A stretch of DNA of 64,000 nt from Dyella_B nitratireducens (GTDB taxonomy: Bacteria; Pseudomonadota; Gammaproteobacteria; Xanthomonadales; Rhodanobacteraceae). How positions within the stretch are numbered: position 1 is the first letter of the stretch; every line of letters begins with the position of its first letter. The notes beneath the pieces are model-generated. The model made no database searches and was not told where the DNA came from. It saw only the letters and a program-made list of their open reading frames with translations. Shown one piece after another: positions 46,214-54,335 of the stretch. The stretch covers positions 5,394,001 through 5,458,000 of the forward strand of contig NZ_CP064032.1 of NCBI RefSeq assembly GCF_049532905.1, given 5' to 3'. The position numbers and the translations under genes are program-made.

Positions 46214-47815
46214 TCAGAGCTCGACGGAAGCGGCGTGTTCGCGGGTGGCAGAGAAGCGCACGGCGGGCGAGCGTTCCTGGGTCAGCTGCAGGTTCACGCG
46301 GGAAGGCGCGAGGTAAACCAGCTCGCCGGCCCCATCGATGGCCAGGTTCATGATGTTCTTCTCGCGGAATTCTTCCAGCTTCTTGGCGTCATCGCAGTGC
46401 ACCCAACGAGCCGTCACCACGCCGACTTGTTCGAAGCTGGCGTCCACGCCGTATTCGTCCTTCAAGCGATATGCCACCACATCGAACTGCAGCACGCCGA
46501 CGGCGCCCAGAATCAGGTCATTGCTCATCAGCGGACGGAAGAACTGCGTGGCACCTTCTTCGGAAAGCTGTGCCAGGCCTTTTTGCAGCGCCTTCATCTT
46601 CAGCGGATCGCGCAGGCGCGCGCGGCGGAACAGTTCCGGCGCGAAGTTGGGAATGCCGGTGAAGCTGATCGCTTCGCCTTCCGTGAACGTGTCGCCGATG
46701 CTGATGGTGCCGTGGTTGTGCAGGCCGATCACATCACCCGGATAAGCGCTTTCCACGATTTCGCGATCGCTGGCCATGAAGGTGAGTGCGTTGGCGATAC
46801 GCACTTCCTTGTTGGTGCGCGACTGCATCATCTTCATACCGGCGGTATAGGTACCCGAGCAGATGCGCATGAAGGCGACGCGGTCACGGTGCGCCGGGTC
46901 CATGTTTGCCTGGATCTTGAACACGAAGCCGGTGAGCTTTTCTTCTTCCGGTTTTATTTCGCGCGACAGCGTGGTGCGTGAGCGCGGCGAAGGCGCATGT
47001 TCCACGAAGAAATCCAGCAGCAATTGCACGCCGAAGTTGTTCACCGCAGAACCGAAAAACACCGGTGTGAGCTTGCCGGCGAGGTATTGGTCCAGATCGA
47101 AGGGATGCGATGCGCCCTGGATCAGTTCCAATTCCTCACGCAGCTCGTTCAATGCTTCAGTGCCGATCGCCGCTTCCAGACCCGGCGCGTTGAGGCCTTT
47201 GAAAATAGTGGAATCCTGGCGCGTGAAATTCTTGCCCTGCTCGAACACGTGCACTTCATCCAGCAGCAGGTGATACACGCCTTTCAAGCGCTTGCCCATG
47301 CCGATCGGCCAGGTCAGCGGTGCGCAGGCAATGCCGAGCACGGATTCCACTTCGTCCAGCAACTCGATCGGCGAACGGCCTTCGCGGTCCAGCTTGTTGA
47401 TGAAGGTCATGATCGGCGTATCGCGCAGGCGGCAGACCTCCATCAGCTTGATTGTGCGTTCTTCCACGCCCTTGGCGCAGTCGATCACCATCAGTGCCGA
47501 GTCCACGGCAGTCAGCACGCGGTAGGTGTCTTCGGAGAAGTCCGCGTGGCCGGGCGTATCCAGCAGATTGACGATCTTGCCCTCGTACGGGAACTGCATC
47601 ACCGACGAGGTGACCGAAATGCCGCGTTCCTTTTCCAGCGCCATCCAGTCCGAGGTGGCATGCCGCGCCGCCTTGCGGCCCTTCACCGAGCCAGCCATCT
47701 GGATGGCACCGCCGAACAGCAGCAGCTTTTCCGTCAGCGTGGTCTTGCCCGCGTCGGGGTGGCTGATGATGGCAAAGGTACGGCGGCGGTGGGTTTCTTG
47801 CAGGTGTGGGGACAT
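46214..47815 (-). CDS. prfC: Peptide chain release factor 3
   Basis: The 533-residue GTPase has G1 (SHPDAGKTTLTEKLLLFGG), the RF3-type RKAARHATSDWMALEKERGIS, G3 (DTPGHADFSEDTYR) and G4 (NKLDRE). The RF3-specific C-terminal domain follows (GVLQFDVVAYRLKDEYGV). It recycles RF1 and RF2 from the ribosome after termination. Length matches E. coli RF3. It is probably a single-gene unit; a small antitoxin-like gene lies 27 bases upstream in the same direction. Confidence 0.97.
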   Translation of the reverse strand: MSPHLQETHRRRTFAIISHPDAGKTTLTEKLLLFGGAIQMAGSVKGRKAARHATSDWMALEKERGISVTSSVMQFPYEGKIVNLLDTPGHADFSEDTYRVLTAVDSALMVIDCAKGVEERTIKLMEVCRLRDTPIMTFINKLDREGRSPIELLDEVESVLGIACAPLTWPIGMGKRLKGVYHLLLDEVHVFEQGKNFTRQDSTIFKGLNAPGLEAAIGTEALNELREELELIQGASHPFDLDQYLAGKLTPVFFGSAVNNFGVQLLLDFFVEHAPSPRSRTTLSREIKPEEEKLTGFVFKIQANMDPAHRDRVAFMRICSGTYTAGMKMMQSRTNKEVRIANALTFMASDREIVESAYPGDVIGLHNHGTISIGDTFTEGEAISFTGIPNFAPELFRRARLRDPLKMKALQKGLAQLSEEGATQFFRPLMSNDLILGAVGVLQFDVVAYRLKDEYGVDASFEQVGVVTARWVHCDDAKKLEEFREKNIMNLAIDGAGELVYLAPSRVNLQLTQERSPAVRFSATREHAASVEL

Positions 47816-47842
47816 AGGCGGCCCGGCTGAGGTGCTAACCCA

Positions 47843-48037
47843 CTATTGTAGCTTGATGGTTCGAGTTGACGGGAAAGCCGCGGTTTCCGTCGAGTTGCCC
47901 AGCCATTTACGCAGGCGATCCTTGGCCTGTTCGATCGTAAATGTGCGTCCTTCGTTGAGGGCGCGCTCCCCGCGAGCGATGCCATCCAGTAGCTTCTGTG
48001 TTTCCATGGGCGACGTGGATGAGTTGGTGCGTATCAT
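47843..48037 (-). CDS. Small protein coupled to brnA, possible third TA component
   Basis: This 64-residue protein has no named family I can assign. Its core KLLDGIARGERALNEGRTFT is followed by EQAKDRLRKWL. This resembles the C-terminal helix pattern (GR..t.eeA..RL..WL) of several small type II antitoxins. The ATG overlaps the brnA stop by four bases (ATGA), so it is the third gene of the brnT-brnA unit. A second in-frame ATG at 48007 (METQKLL) is possible. It could be an additional antitoxin, a regulator or a remnant of another module. Confidence 0.55.
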   Translation of the reverse strand: MIRTNSSTSPMETQKLLDGIARGERALNEGRTFTIEQAKDRLRKWLGNSTETAAFPSTRTIKLQ

Positions 48038-48279
48038 GCGGAGTGCAATTCCTGCCTGAGAATTTGTCTCAGCGTCTCGGCTGTAAGGGGAGGTTCCGCA
48101 CTGATAGCAGCCCGCAAGGCTTCGTTGATGGCAGTCTGATAGCCCGTACCATGGGCTTCTGCGCGTGCCCGGAAAGCTTCGATCACGTCGTTGTCGAGCA
48201 TGATCGTAATGCGTGTTTTGCCCGGGGAAGGAATGACCGGACCTCGTTTGCCCTTTCTGAAATCGTACGGTTTGCTCAT
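48034..48279 (-). CDS. brnA: BrnA-family antitoxin
   Basis: The 81-residue product (from ATG 48279) fits the BrnA antitoxin family. A basic N-terminus with KGKRGPVIPSPGKTRITIML leads into a ribbon-helix-helix-like fold with DNDVIEAFRARAEAHGTGYQ and TAINEALRAA. BrnA neutralises BrnT and, with it, represses the operon. AGGAG eight bases upstream supports the start at 48279. It follows brnT by 61 bases in the same direction, the usual toxin-first BrnT-BrnA order. Confidence 0.85.
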   Translation of the reverse strand: MSKPYDFRKGKRGPVIPSPGKTRITIMLDNDVIEAFRARAEAHGTGYQTAINEALRAAISAEPPLTAETLRQILRQELHSA

Positions 48280-48340
48280 GGCGTTTCTCCTAGCCTCTGA
48301 GTTGGCGAGGCGCCCGTTGTTCATTGGTGAATCTCCTTGC

Positions 48341-48607
48341 TTACGCGAAATATTGAGCTGCCTCTCCTGGGCTTGCCTTGCGAGCGGAGATCAGTCGCAC
48401 TCGCTTGCTTCGTTGGCTGTGCACGATGACCAGAATGCGTCCAAGTGCATCCATGCCTAACGAAACAAACCGCTGTTCGCCTAGTGCATCAGGATCTTCG
48501 ATGGTGATAGCGGAAGGATCGCGTAATGCTTGTTCGGCGTGAGCGAAGCTGATGCCGTGTTTTCTAAAGTTTGCCGCCGCCTTGGCAGGATCGAACTCAA
48601 GCTCCAT
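48341..48607 (-). CDS. brnT: BrnT-family ribonuclease toxin
   Basis: The 88-residue product has BrnT landmarks: ELEFDPAKAAANFRKHGISF at the start, then ALRDPSAITIEDPD, GEQRFVSLGMDALGRILVIV and RVRLISARKASPGEAAQYF. BrnT has a RelE-like fold and cuts RNA, halting translation; its partner BrnA is encoded next. An ATG five codons upstream (48622) is in frame but falls within the promoter-like repeats. The gene is transcribed away from fusA, past the fusA terminator. Confidence 0.88.
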   Translation of the reverse strand: MELEFDPAKAAANFRKHGISFAHAEQALRDPSAITIEDPDALGEQRFVSLGMDALGRILVIVHSQRSKRVRLISARKASPGEAAQYFA

Positions 48608-48613
48608 GGCATT

Positions 48614-48642
48614 AATATGCATATATTATGCATATATGTCAA
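48614..48642 (-). promoter_or_regulatory. Promoter and operator-like repeats of the brnTA operon
   Basis: Read on the minus strand, TTGACA (48642-48637) is followed by two copies of the self-complementary ATATGCAT motif, and an AT-rich -10 region lies just before the brnT ATG. Repeated palindromes overlapping the promoter are what an autoregulating BrnT-BrnA complex would bind. This is an inference from sequence form. Confidence 0.55.
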
Positions 48643-48663
48643 TCCTGACAGCTGAAAGAAAAA

Positions 48664-48686
48664 AAGCCCGGGAAATTCCCGGGCTT
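48664..48686 (-). terminator. Intrinsic terminator of fusA
   Basis: AAGCCCGGGA (48664-48673) pairs with TCCCGGGCTT (48677-48686) across AAT. On the minus strand the stem is followed by a long T-run (TTTTTTTCTTTC), the full intrinsic terminator form, 25 bases after the EF-G stop codon. Confidence 0.9.
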
Positions 48687-48710
48687 CTTGTGAAAACGGT
48701 TAGCGAAAAA

Positions 48711-50849
48711 TTACTTCGCTTCCTTCTCCATCAACTTCGCCACCATGCTCGCCGGCACTTCTTCGTAATGATCGAAGATCATCGAGAAGGTGCCGCGGCC
48801 GCTAGTGGCAGAGCGCAGGAAGTTGATGTAGCCGAACATTTCCGCCAGCGGCACGAAGCCCTGCACGAAGGCGTTGGTGCCCTTCTGGCCCTGCTCGCTG
48901 ACCGAGCCGCGGCGACGGTTGATGTCGCCGATCACGTCGCCGAGGTAATCGGCTTCGGTGACCACTTCGAGCTTCATCACCGGCTCGAGCAGCTTGGGCT
49001 TGGACATCTTCTGCGCTTCGCGGAAGCAGGCGCGGCCAGCGATTTCGAAGGCGAGTGCCGAGGAGTCCACGTCGTGGTACTTGCCATCGACGAGGCGTGC
49101 CTTGAAGTCCAGTACTTCGTAGCCCGCCACCTGGCCCTGGCGCGATTCCACCGTAATGGCGTGTTCCACCGCCGGGATGTATTCGCGCGGTACGCGGCCG
49201 CCAACCACTTCGTCGGAGAACACCACGCCGCTGCCCGGTTCGCCCGGCTCGAAGATCATCTTCACTTCGGCGAACTGGCCCGAACCGCCAGACTGCTTCT
49301 TGTGCGTGTAGGTGTGTTCCACCGTCTGGCCGAAGGCTTCGCGGAAGCTGACCTTGGGCTTGCCCATGTTCGCTTCCACGCCCAGTTCGGTGCGCATGCG
49401 GTCGATGGTGATTTCCAGGTGCAGCTCGCCCATGCCCTTGAGCACGGTCTGGCCGGTTTCCTGGTCCACTTCCATGCGCAGCGACGGATCGGCCTTCACC
49501 ATCTTGTAGAGCGCGGTGGAGAGCTTGTCGATGTCGTTGCGGCTCTTCGGCTCCACGGCCACGCTGATCACCGGGTCGGGGAAGCGCATGCGCTCCAGCA
49601 GCACCGGATGCTGCTGATCGGTGAGCGAGTCGCCGGTCTCGGTTTCCTTCAGCGAAACGAACGCGCAGATATCACCGGCGCGCACTTCGTCGATTTCCTT
49701 GGTGGCGTTGGCCTGCACTTCCACGATGCGGCCGATGCGCTCTTTCTTGCCACGGGTGACGTTCTGCAGCGTGTCGCCCTTCTTGATGACGCCGGAGTAG
49801 ATGCGGGTGAAGGTGAGCGTGCCGAACTGGTCGTTGATCACCTTGAAGGCCAGCGCGCGCACCGGGGCGTCGTCGGTCACCGGCTGCTCGCCGATGATGT
49901 TGCCGTCCTCGTCCACCATCGAGATGCCGCCGTTCTCGCCCGGGTATGGCATGTAGTCGATCACGCCGTCGAGCATCTGCTGCACGCCCTTGTTGCGGTA
50001 CGAAGAGCCGCAGAACACGGGCACCAGCTTGCCGGCCACGCAGCCCTTGCGGATGCACTTCTTCAGCGTTTCCAGCGTCGGCTCTTGGCCTTCGAGGTAG
50101 GCGTGCATGGCGTCGTCGTCCATTTCCACCGCGCTTTCGATGCTATGCGCACGCAACTCGGCGAGTTGGGACACCCATTCCGTGTCGGCGGTGGTGGTGA
50201 ATGCCTTGACCTTGGGATGGTCGGCGACCTGGTCCAGCGGGATCGTCTCCCACTTGCTGTCCTTGTCGCTGCTGTCCCAGATGTAGCCCGCGCCGGCGAT
50301 CAGGTCGACCATGCCGATGAAGTCGTCGCTGCTGCCCAGCGGAACCTGGCAGAGCACGATGTTGGCGCCCAGGCGGTTCTTGATGCCGTTCACGGCGTGC
50401 TTAAAGTTCGCGCCGATGCGGTCCATCTTGTTGATGTAGCACATGCGCGGCACGTTGTACTGGTCGGCGAGGCGCCAGTTGGTTTCGGTCTGCGGCTCCA
50501 CGCCGGCCACGCCGTCGAACACCACCACGGCGCCGTCGAGCACGCGCAGGGAGCGGTTCACTTCAATGGTGAAGTCCACGTGCCCTGGTGTGTCGATCAC
50601 GTTGATCTGGTGACCCTTCCACTCGGTCGACACGGCGGCGGATTGAATGGTGATACCGCGCTTCTTTTCCTGTTCCAGGTAGTCGGTGGTCGTGGAGCCC
50701 TTGCCATCCTTCGTGTCGTGCACGTCGATGATCTGGTGCTTCTTACCGGTGTAGTACAGGATGCGCTCGGTCGTCGTGGTCTTGCCGGCGTCGATGTGCG
50801 CGATGATGCCGATGTTGCGATAGAGGTGGAGAGGTTTCTGGCGGGCCAC
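48711..50849 (-). CDS. Elongation factor G (stand-alone copy)
   Basis: The 712-residue GTPase has G1 (IAHIDAGKTTTTERILYYTG), G2/RGIT (KKRGITIQSAAVSTEW), G3 (DTPGHVDFTIEVNRSLRVLD) and G4 (INKMDRIGANF). Domains II to V follow, including VIGDINRRRGSVSEQG in domain IV. It translocates tRNA and mRNA or acts in ribosome recycling. It is not next to rpsL, rpsG or tuf, where the main fusA usually sits. It has ITIQSAA where E. coli EF-G has ITITSAA, a change also seen in EF-G paralogue subgroups. It may therefore be a second EF-G; which copy this is cannot be settled from one window. An intrinsic terminator follows. Confidence 0.93.
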   Translation of the reverse strand: MARQKPLHLYRNIGIIAHIDAGKTTTTERILYYTGKKHQIIDVHDTKDGKGSTTTDYLEQEKKRGITIQSAAVSTEWKGHQINVIDTPGHVDFTIEVNRSLRVLDGAVVVFDGVAGVEPQTETNWRLADQYNVPRMCYINKMDRIGANFKHAVNGIKNRLGANIVLCQVPLGSSDDFIGMVDLIAGAGYIWDSSDKDSKWETIPLDQVADHPKVKAFTTTADTEWVSQLAELRAHSIESAVEMDDDAMHAYLEGQEPTLETLKKCIRKGCVAGKLVPVFCGSSYRNKGVQQMLDGVIDYMPYPGENGGISMVDEDGNIIGEQPVTDDAPVRALAFKVINDQFGTLTFTRIYSGVIKKGDTLQNVTRGKKERIGRIVEVQANATKEIDEVRAGDICAFVSLKETETGDSLTDQQHPVLLERMRFPDPVISVAVEPKSRNDIDKLSTALYKMVKADPSLRMEVDQETGQTVLKGMGELHLEITIDRMRTELGVEANMGKPKVSFREAFGQTVEHTYTHKKQSGGSGQFAEVKMIFEPGEPGSGVVFSDEVVGGRVPREYIPAVEHAITVESRQGQVAGYEVLDFKARLVDGKYHDVDSSALAFEIAGRACFREAQKMSKPKLLEPVMKLEVVTEADYLGDVIGDINRRRGSVSEQGQKGTNAFVQGFVPLAEMFGYINFLRSATSGRGTFSMIFDHYEEVPASMVAKLMEKEAK

Positions 50850-50989
50850 AGTCTTGGTTCCGTAGTAGAAGTCGTTTGTCGATCAGAAATGGGTGCTTTC
50901 CCCGAGGGGAGAATGAAAAGCTCGGCGGGTCGTCCATGATCCGCAGCGTACGTCTCAAATGTGTATGCCTCGTTGCCGGTCAGGCGCGT

Positions 50990-51661
50990 TCATGGCGCAG
51001 GATCGGCGAGCAGATCTTCGTAAAAGGCGCCGAACGGTTCGGTCGGGTGGACGATCTGGATTTCAAGTATCCACAAGCCTTTGCCGGGGGTGTGGTAAAG
51101 ATCTCCCAGGTCGCCGCCCTTGTGCACCGAGTGCGGGAAGTCGCTCACCCGATGCCCCTTGATGGCATGGTTGAAGCGCCAGCCCATCATCTCGGCACGC
51201 TCGGACGCATAATTATAAAGCTTTTGGCCGTTCCAGCCTTCATCGCGCCATGCCGCGGCGACTTCCTGGAACAAATCGCGTGCAGCTTGCGCGCAAGCCT
51301 CCCGCTCAGGCGCATGGCCAACCACGAAAGTATCGCCGACATCGCCCTCGTGCCCACTGAATACCAGGCCGAGGTCGATGAAATAGCTATCGTTTTCGGC
51401 CAGGCGTACGCCCGGATGGGAGGGTTCGCGATAGGTCTTCGTGGTGTTCGGGCCGATGCGGATGATCACCGGATGCCAAAGCCGCTCCATGCCAAGCTGT
51501 TCGAACACCTGCTTGGCTTCGGCGCGCGCCTCATCTTCGCTGATACCCGGACGCATGCGCTCACGAATGCCGTGCAGGGCTTGCCAGGTCAATGTGCGTG
51601 CGTGCTGCATCAGCGCGGGGTCGAACCGCTGGCCGACAGCTTCGCGATCCTGCGCGTCCAT
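50990..51661 (-). CDS. M24 family metallopeptidase
   Basis: The 223-residue protein has the pita-bread fold signature. Metal-binding acids lie in YFIDLGLVFSGHEGDVGDTF, a His in SDFPHSVHKGGDLGD, and further acidic ligands in WILEIQIVHPTEPFGAF. It is shorter than methionine aminopeptidase (about 260 residues) and lacks its N-terminus. Xaa-Pro peptidase-like or creatinase-like activity is possible but not assignable. The ATG at 51661 lies two bases after the DUF1304 stop, so the genes are coupled. The stop is 140 bases from the EF-G start. Confidence 0.83.
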   Translation of the reverse strand: MDAQDREAVGQRFDPALMQHARTLTWQALHGIRERMRPGISEDEARAEAKQVFEQLGMERLWHPVIIRIGPNTTKTYREPSHPGVRLAENDSYFIDLGLVFSGHEGDVGDTFVVGHAPEREACAQAARDLFQEVAAAWRDEGWNGQKLYNYASERAEMMGWRFNHAIKGHRVSDFPHSVHKGGDLGDLYHTPGKGLWILEIQIVHPTEPFGAFYEDLLADPAP

Positions 51662-51663
51662 AT

Positions 51664-52023
51664 TCAAGCTGCCAGCACCAGGGCGATACCGATCGCCGCA
51701 GGAAGTCCCTGGATCCACAACACTTTGCGCGTGGCCGTCAGGCCGCCAAACAGGCCCGCCAGCAGCACGCAGGCGAGGAAAAACAGCTTCACGTGCGTGC
51801 CCTCTGTGCCGCCGAGGATCAGTCCCCATGCCAGGCCCGCCGCGAGAAAACCGTTGTACAGGCCTTGGTTGGCGGCCAGTACCTTGGTTTGCGCGGCGTA
51901 CTCAGGCGTGAGGCCGAACGCACGCCGGCCCGTGGGCTTGTCCCACAGCACCATCTCCAGGACCAGGAACCAGAGATGCATCAGTGCGATGATCGCGGTC
52001 ACGATGTTGGCGAGCGTCGACAT
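51664..52023 (-). CDS. DUF1304 family membrane protein
   Basis: The 119-residue protein has four hydrophobic segments. The DUF1304 pattern is visible in ANIVTAIIALMHLWFLVLEM near the start, then AANQGLYNGFLAAGLAWGL and GLFGGLTATRKVLWIQGLPA. Function of the family is unknown. It lies between a PfkB kinase (17 bases upstream) and the M24 peptidase (two bases downstream), so the three form one operon. The ATG at 52023 gives the family-sized product. Confidence 0.88.
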   Translation of the reverse strand: MSTLANIVTAIIALMHLWFLVLEMVLWDKPTGRRAFGLTPEYAAQTKVLAANQGLYNGFLAAGLAWGLILGGTEGTHVKLFFLACVLLAGLFGGLTATRKVLWIQGLPAAIGIALVLAA

Positions 52024-52040
52024 GGCGGTTTTTCCGGTGT

Positions 52041-52976
52041 TCAGCCCAGCGCGTAGCCGAACTGGTCCTTGAACTGGGTCGCGAATTCGTCGTAGGTGAA
52101 GGACTGGTTCTGCGTGCCGGGATGTTCCACTTTCAACGCGCCCATCAGCGACGCCATGCGGCCGATGGTGGGCCAATTCCAGCCCTTCATGATGCCGAAG
52201 ATCATGCCGGCACGATAAGCGTCGCCGCAGCCGGTGGGATCGACCACCTGACGCTCGCGTGCAGGCGGGATCTCATGTGTGGTGCCTTCGGCGTGGATCT
52301 GTGAGCCATTCGGGCCAAGCGTTATGACATAGGCCTTCACGCGTGAGGCGATGTCCTGCGCGCTCCAGCCGGTGCGCTGCTGCAGAAGCTGGGATTCGTA
52401 GTCGTTGACGATCACGTAGGTGGATTTTTCGATCATCGCCTGGAATTCCTCGCCGCTGAACAGCGGCATGGCCTGGCCTGGATCGAACACGAATGGCACG
52501 CCGCGTGCGGCAAATTCGTCCACGTGTTGCAGCATCGCCTCACGCCCATCCGGAGCGACGATGCCGAAGCTCGCGTCCGGGATGTTGCGCACGTGATTGG
52601 CATGCGCACTGGACATGGCGCCGGGGTGGAACGCGGTGATCTGGTTGTTGTCCAGGTCGGTGGTGATGAAACACTGCGGCGTGAACTGATCCTCGAACAC
52701 GCGGATGCCGTCCATGCGGATACCGCAGCGCTGCATATGCTCGCGATAGGGGGCAAAATCCTGGCCCACCGCCGCCACCGGCAGCGGATCGCCGCCCAGG
52801 AGCTTCAGGTTGTAGGCGATATTGCCGGCGCAGCCGCCGAATTCGCGGCGCATCTGCGGCACCAGGAACGACACGTTCAAGATGTGCACCTTGTCGGGCA
52901 GGATGTGGTTCTTGAACTGGTCCTGGAACACCATGATGGTGTCGTAGGCAAGCGATCCGCAGATGACGGCAGACAT
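52041..52976 (-). CDS. PfkB family sugar/nucleoside kinase (adenosine kinase-like)
   Basis: The 311-residue kinase starts MSAVICGSLAYDTIMVFQDQ. It has the PfkB features RREFGGCAGNIAYNLKLLGG and the C-terminal catalytic DPTGCGDAYRAG with the base Asp in GCGD. The pattern is close to bacterial adenosine kinase/ribokinase-type proteins, which phosphorylate adenosine or a sugar with ATP. The substrate assignment is moderate. It is the first gene of a leftward operon with DUF1304 and M24 genes, and it is divergent from mreB. Confidence 0.88.
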   Translation of the reverse strand: MSAVICGSLAYDTIMVFQDQFKNHILPDKVHILNVSFLVPQMRREFGGCAGNIAYNLKLLGGDPLPVAAVGQDFAPYREHMQRCGIRMDGIRVFEDQFTPQCFITTDLDNNQITAFHPGAMSSAHANHVRNIPDASFGIVAPDGREAMLQHVDEFAARGVPFVFDPGQAMPLFSGEEFQAMIEKSTYVIVNDYESQLLQQRTGWSAQDIASRVKAYVITLGPNGSQIHAEGTTHEIPPARERQVVDPTGCGDAYRAGMIFGIMKGWNWPTIGRMASLMGALKVEHPGTQNQSFTYDEFATQFKDQFGYALG

Positions 52977-53268
52977 GGCGCGATGGGCTTCCGATGGAGG
53001 CAAACGCCATATCGTAGAGGGAATAAGGGTGATGGGCGAGTAGTGGGGCGATTGACGCAGGGATGGCGCCGATTCCGAACCAGCTCTTTTGCCATGCGTC
53101 CCTCGCCCCTTGTCCAGTGGCATGGCTCATTGGCGTCATGCACGGCGATTTCCTCATTCTTGCCCTTAAAAAGACCGTTTTCTTAACACCTATGTCCTTG
53201 CGGACAAGGGGTTTGCTGACTAGACTGGCGCGCTTACTTTTTAGCCAGAGTCGATGCGCGGCGGACCC

Positions 53269-54315
53269 ATGTTCAAGAAGTTTCGCGGGATGTTTTCCAA
53301 CGATGTTTCCATCGACCTTGGCACAGCCAACACGCTTATTTACGTGCGCGGCCAGGGAATCGTCCTGAACGAACCTTCTGTCGTGGCGATCCGCCAGGAC
53401 CGTGGTCCGGGCGGCCCCCGTACCGTCGCCGCCGTCGGTGGCGAGGCCAAGCGCATGCTGGGCCGTACGCCCGGCAATATCGCCACCGTGCGCCCGATGA
53501 AGGACGGTGTCATCGCCGACTTCACCATGACCGAGGCGATGCTGCAGCACTTCATCCGCCAGGTGCATCGCTCGCGCCTGCTGCGACCCAGCCCGCGCGT
53601 GCTGGTGTGCGTGCCCTGCGGCTCCACCCAGGTTGAACGCCGCGCCATCAAGGAGTCGGCCGAAGGTGCCGGCGCCCGCGACGTGTTCCTGATCGAAGAG
53701 CCGATGGCGGCCGCCATCGGCGCCGGCATCCCGGTGCACGAGGCACGCGGTTCGATGGTGCTGGACATCGGCGGCGGTACGTCCGAAGTGGCGGTGATCT
53801 CGCTCAACGGCATCGTCTACTCGCAGTCCGTGCGCGTGGGCGGCGATCGCTTCGATGAGTCCATCATCAACTACGTGCGCCGCAACCACGGCACGCTGAT
53901 CGGTGAATCCACCGCCGAGCGCATCAAGCTGGAAATCGGCTGCGCTTTCCCGCAAAGCCAGGTCAAGGAGATCGAGATCTCCGGCCGCAACCTGGCCGAG
54001 GGCGTGCCGCGCATGTTCACGGTCAACTCCAACGAGATTCTCGAAGCCCTGCACGAGCCGCTCGCCGGCATTGTGGCGGCGGTGAAGTCGGCGCTGGAAC
54101 AGACCCCGCCGGAGCTGTGCTCCGACGTGGCCGAGCGCGGCATCGTGCTCACCGGCGGCGGCGCACTGCTGCGCGACCTGGACCGTCTGCTCTCCGAAGA
54201 AACCGGTTTGCACGTGCAGGTGGCGGACGATCCGCTGACCTGCGTGGCCCGAGGCGGTGGCAAGGCGCTGGAGCTGATCGATCAGCACGGCAGCGACTTC
54301 TTCGCTCCCGAATAA
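53269..54315 (+). CDS. mreB: Rod-shape-determining protein MreB
   Basis: The 348-residue actin homologue begins MFKKFRGMFSNDVSIDLGTA, with phosphate-1 VSIDLGTANTLIYV. It also has LIEEPMAAAIGAG, phosphate-2 MVLDIGGGTSEVAV and the adenosine motif VLTGGGALLRDL. It polymerises under the inner membrane and guides the elongasome. An ATG at 53254 is in frame, but 53269 matches the family N-terminus. It leads an operon of cell-wall genes in one direction, mostly joined by four-base overlaps. Confidence 0.98.
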   Translation: MFKKFRGMFSNDVSIDLGTANTLIYVRGQGIVLNEPSVVAIRQDRGPGGPRTVAAVGGEAKRMLGRTPGNIATVRPMKDGVIADFTMTEAMLQHFIRQVHRSRLLRPSPRVLVCVPCGSTQVERRAIKESAEGAGARDVFLIEEPMAAAIGAGIPVHEARGSMVLDIGGGTSEVAVISLNGIVYSQSVRVGGDRFDESIINYVRRNHGTLIGESTAERIKLEIGCAFPQSQVKEIEISGRNLAEGVPRMFTVNSNEILEALHEPLAGIVAAVKSALEQTPPELCSDVAERGIVLTGGGALLRDLDRLLSEETGLHVQVADDPLTCVARGGGKALELIDQHGSDFFAPE

Positions 54316-54335
54316 ACCATTCCGGGGGCCTGGCC

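Noticed and set aside
48552..50939. 795-codon open frame on the plus strand opposite EF-G
   Set aside because: It is a mirror of the EF-G gene in a GC-rich genome. The translated product is His/Val/Ala-rich with no domain, and the minus-strand EF-G accounts for the region fully.
52540..54288. 582-codon open frame on the minus strand opposite mreB
   Set aside because: It overlaps both mreB and the PfkB kinase gene and has no recognisable domain; it is the antisense shadow of mreB.
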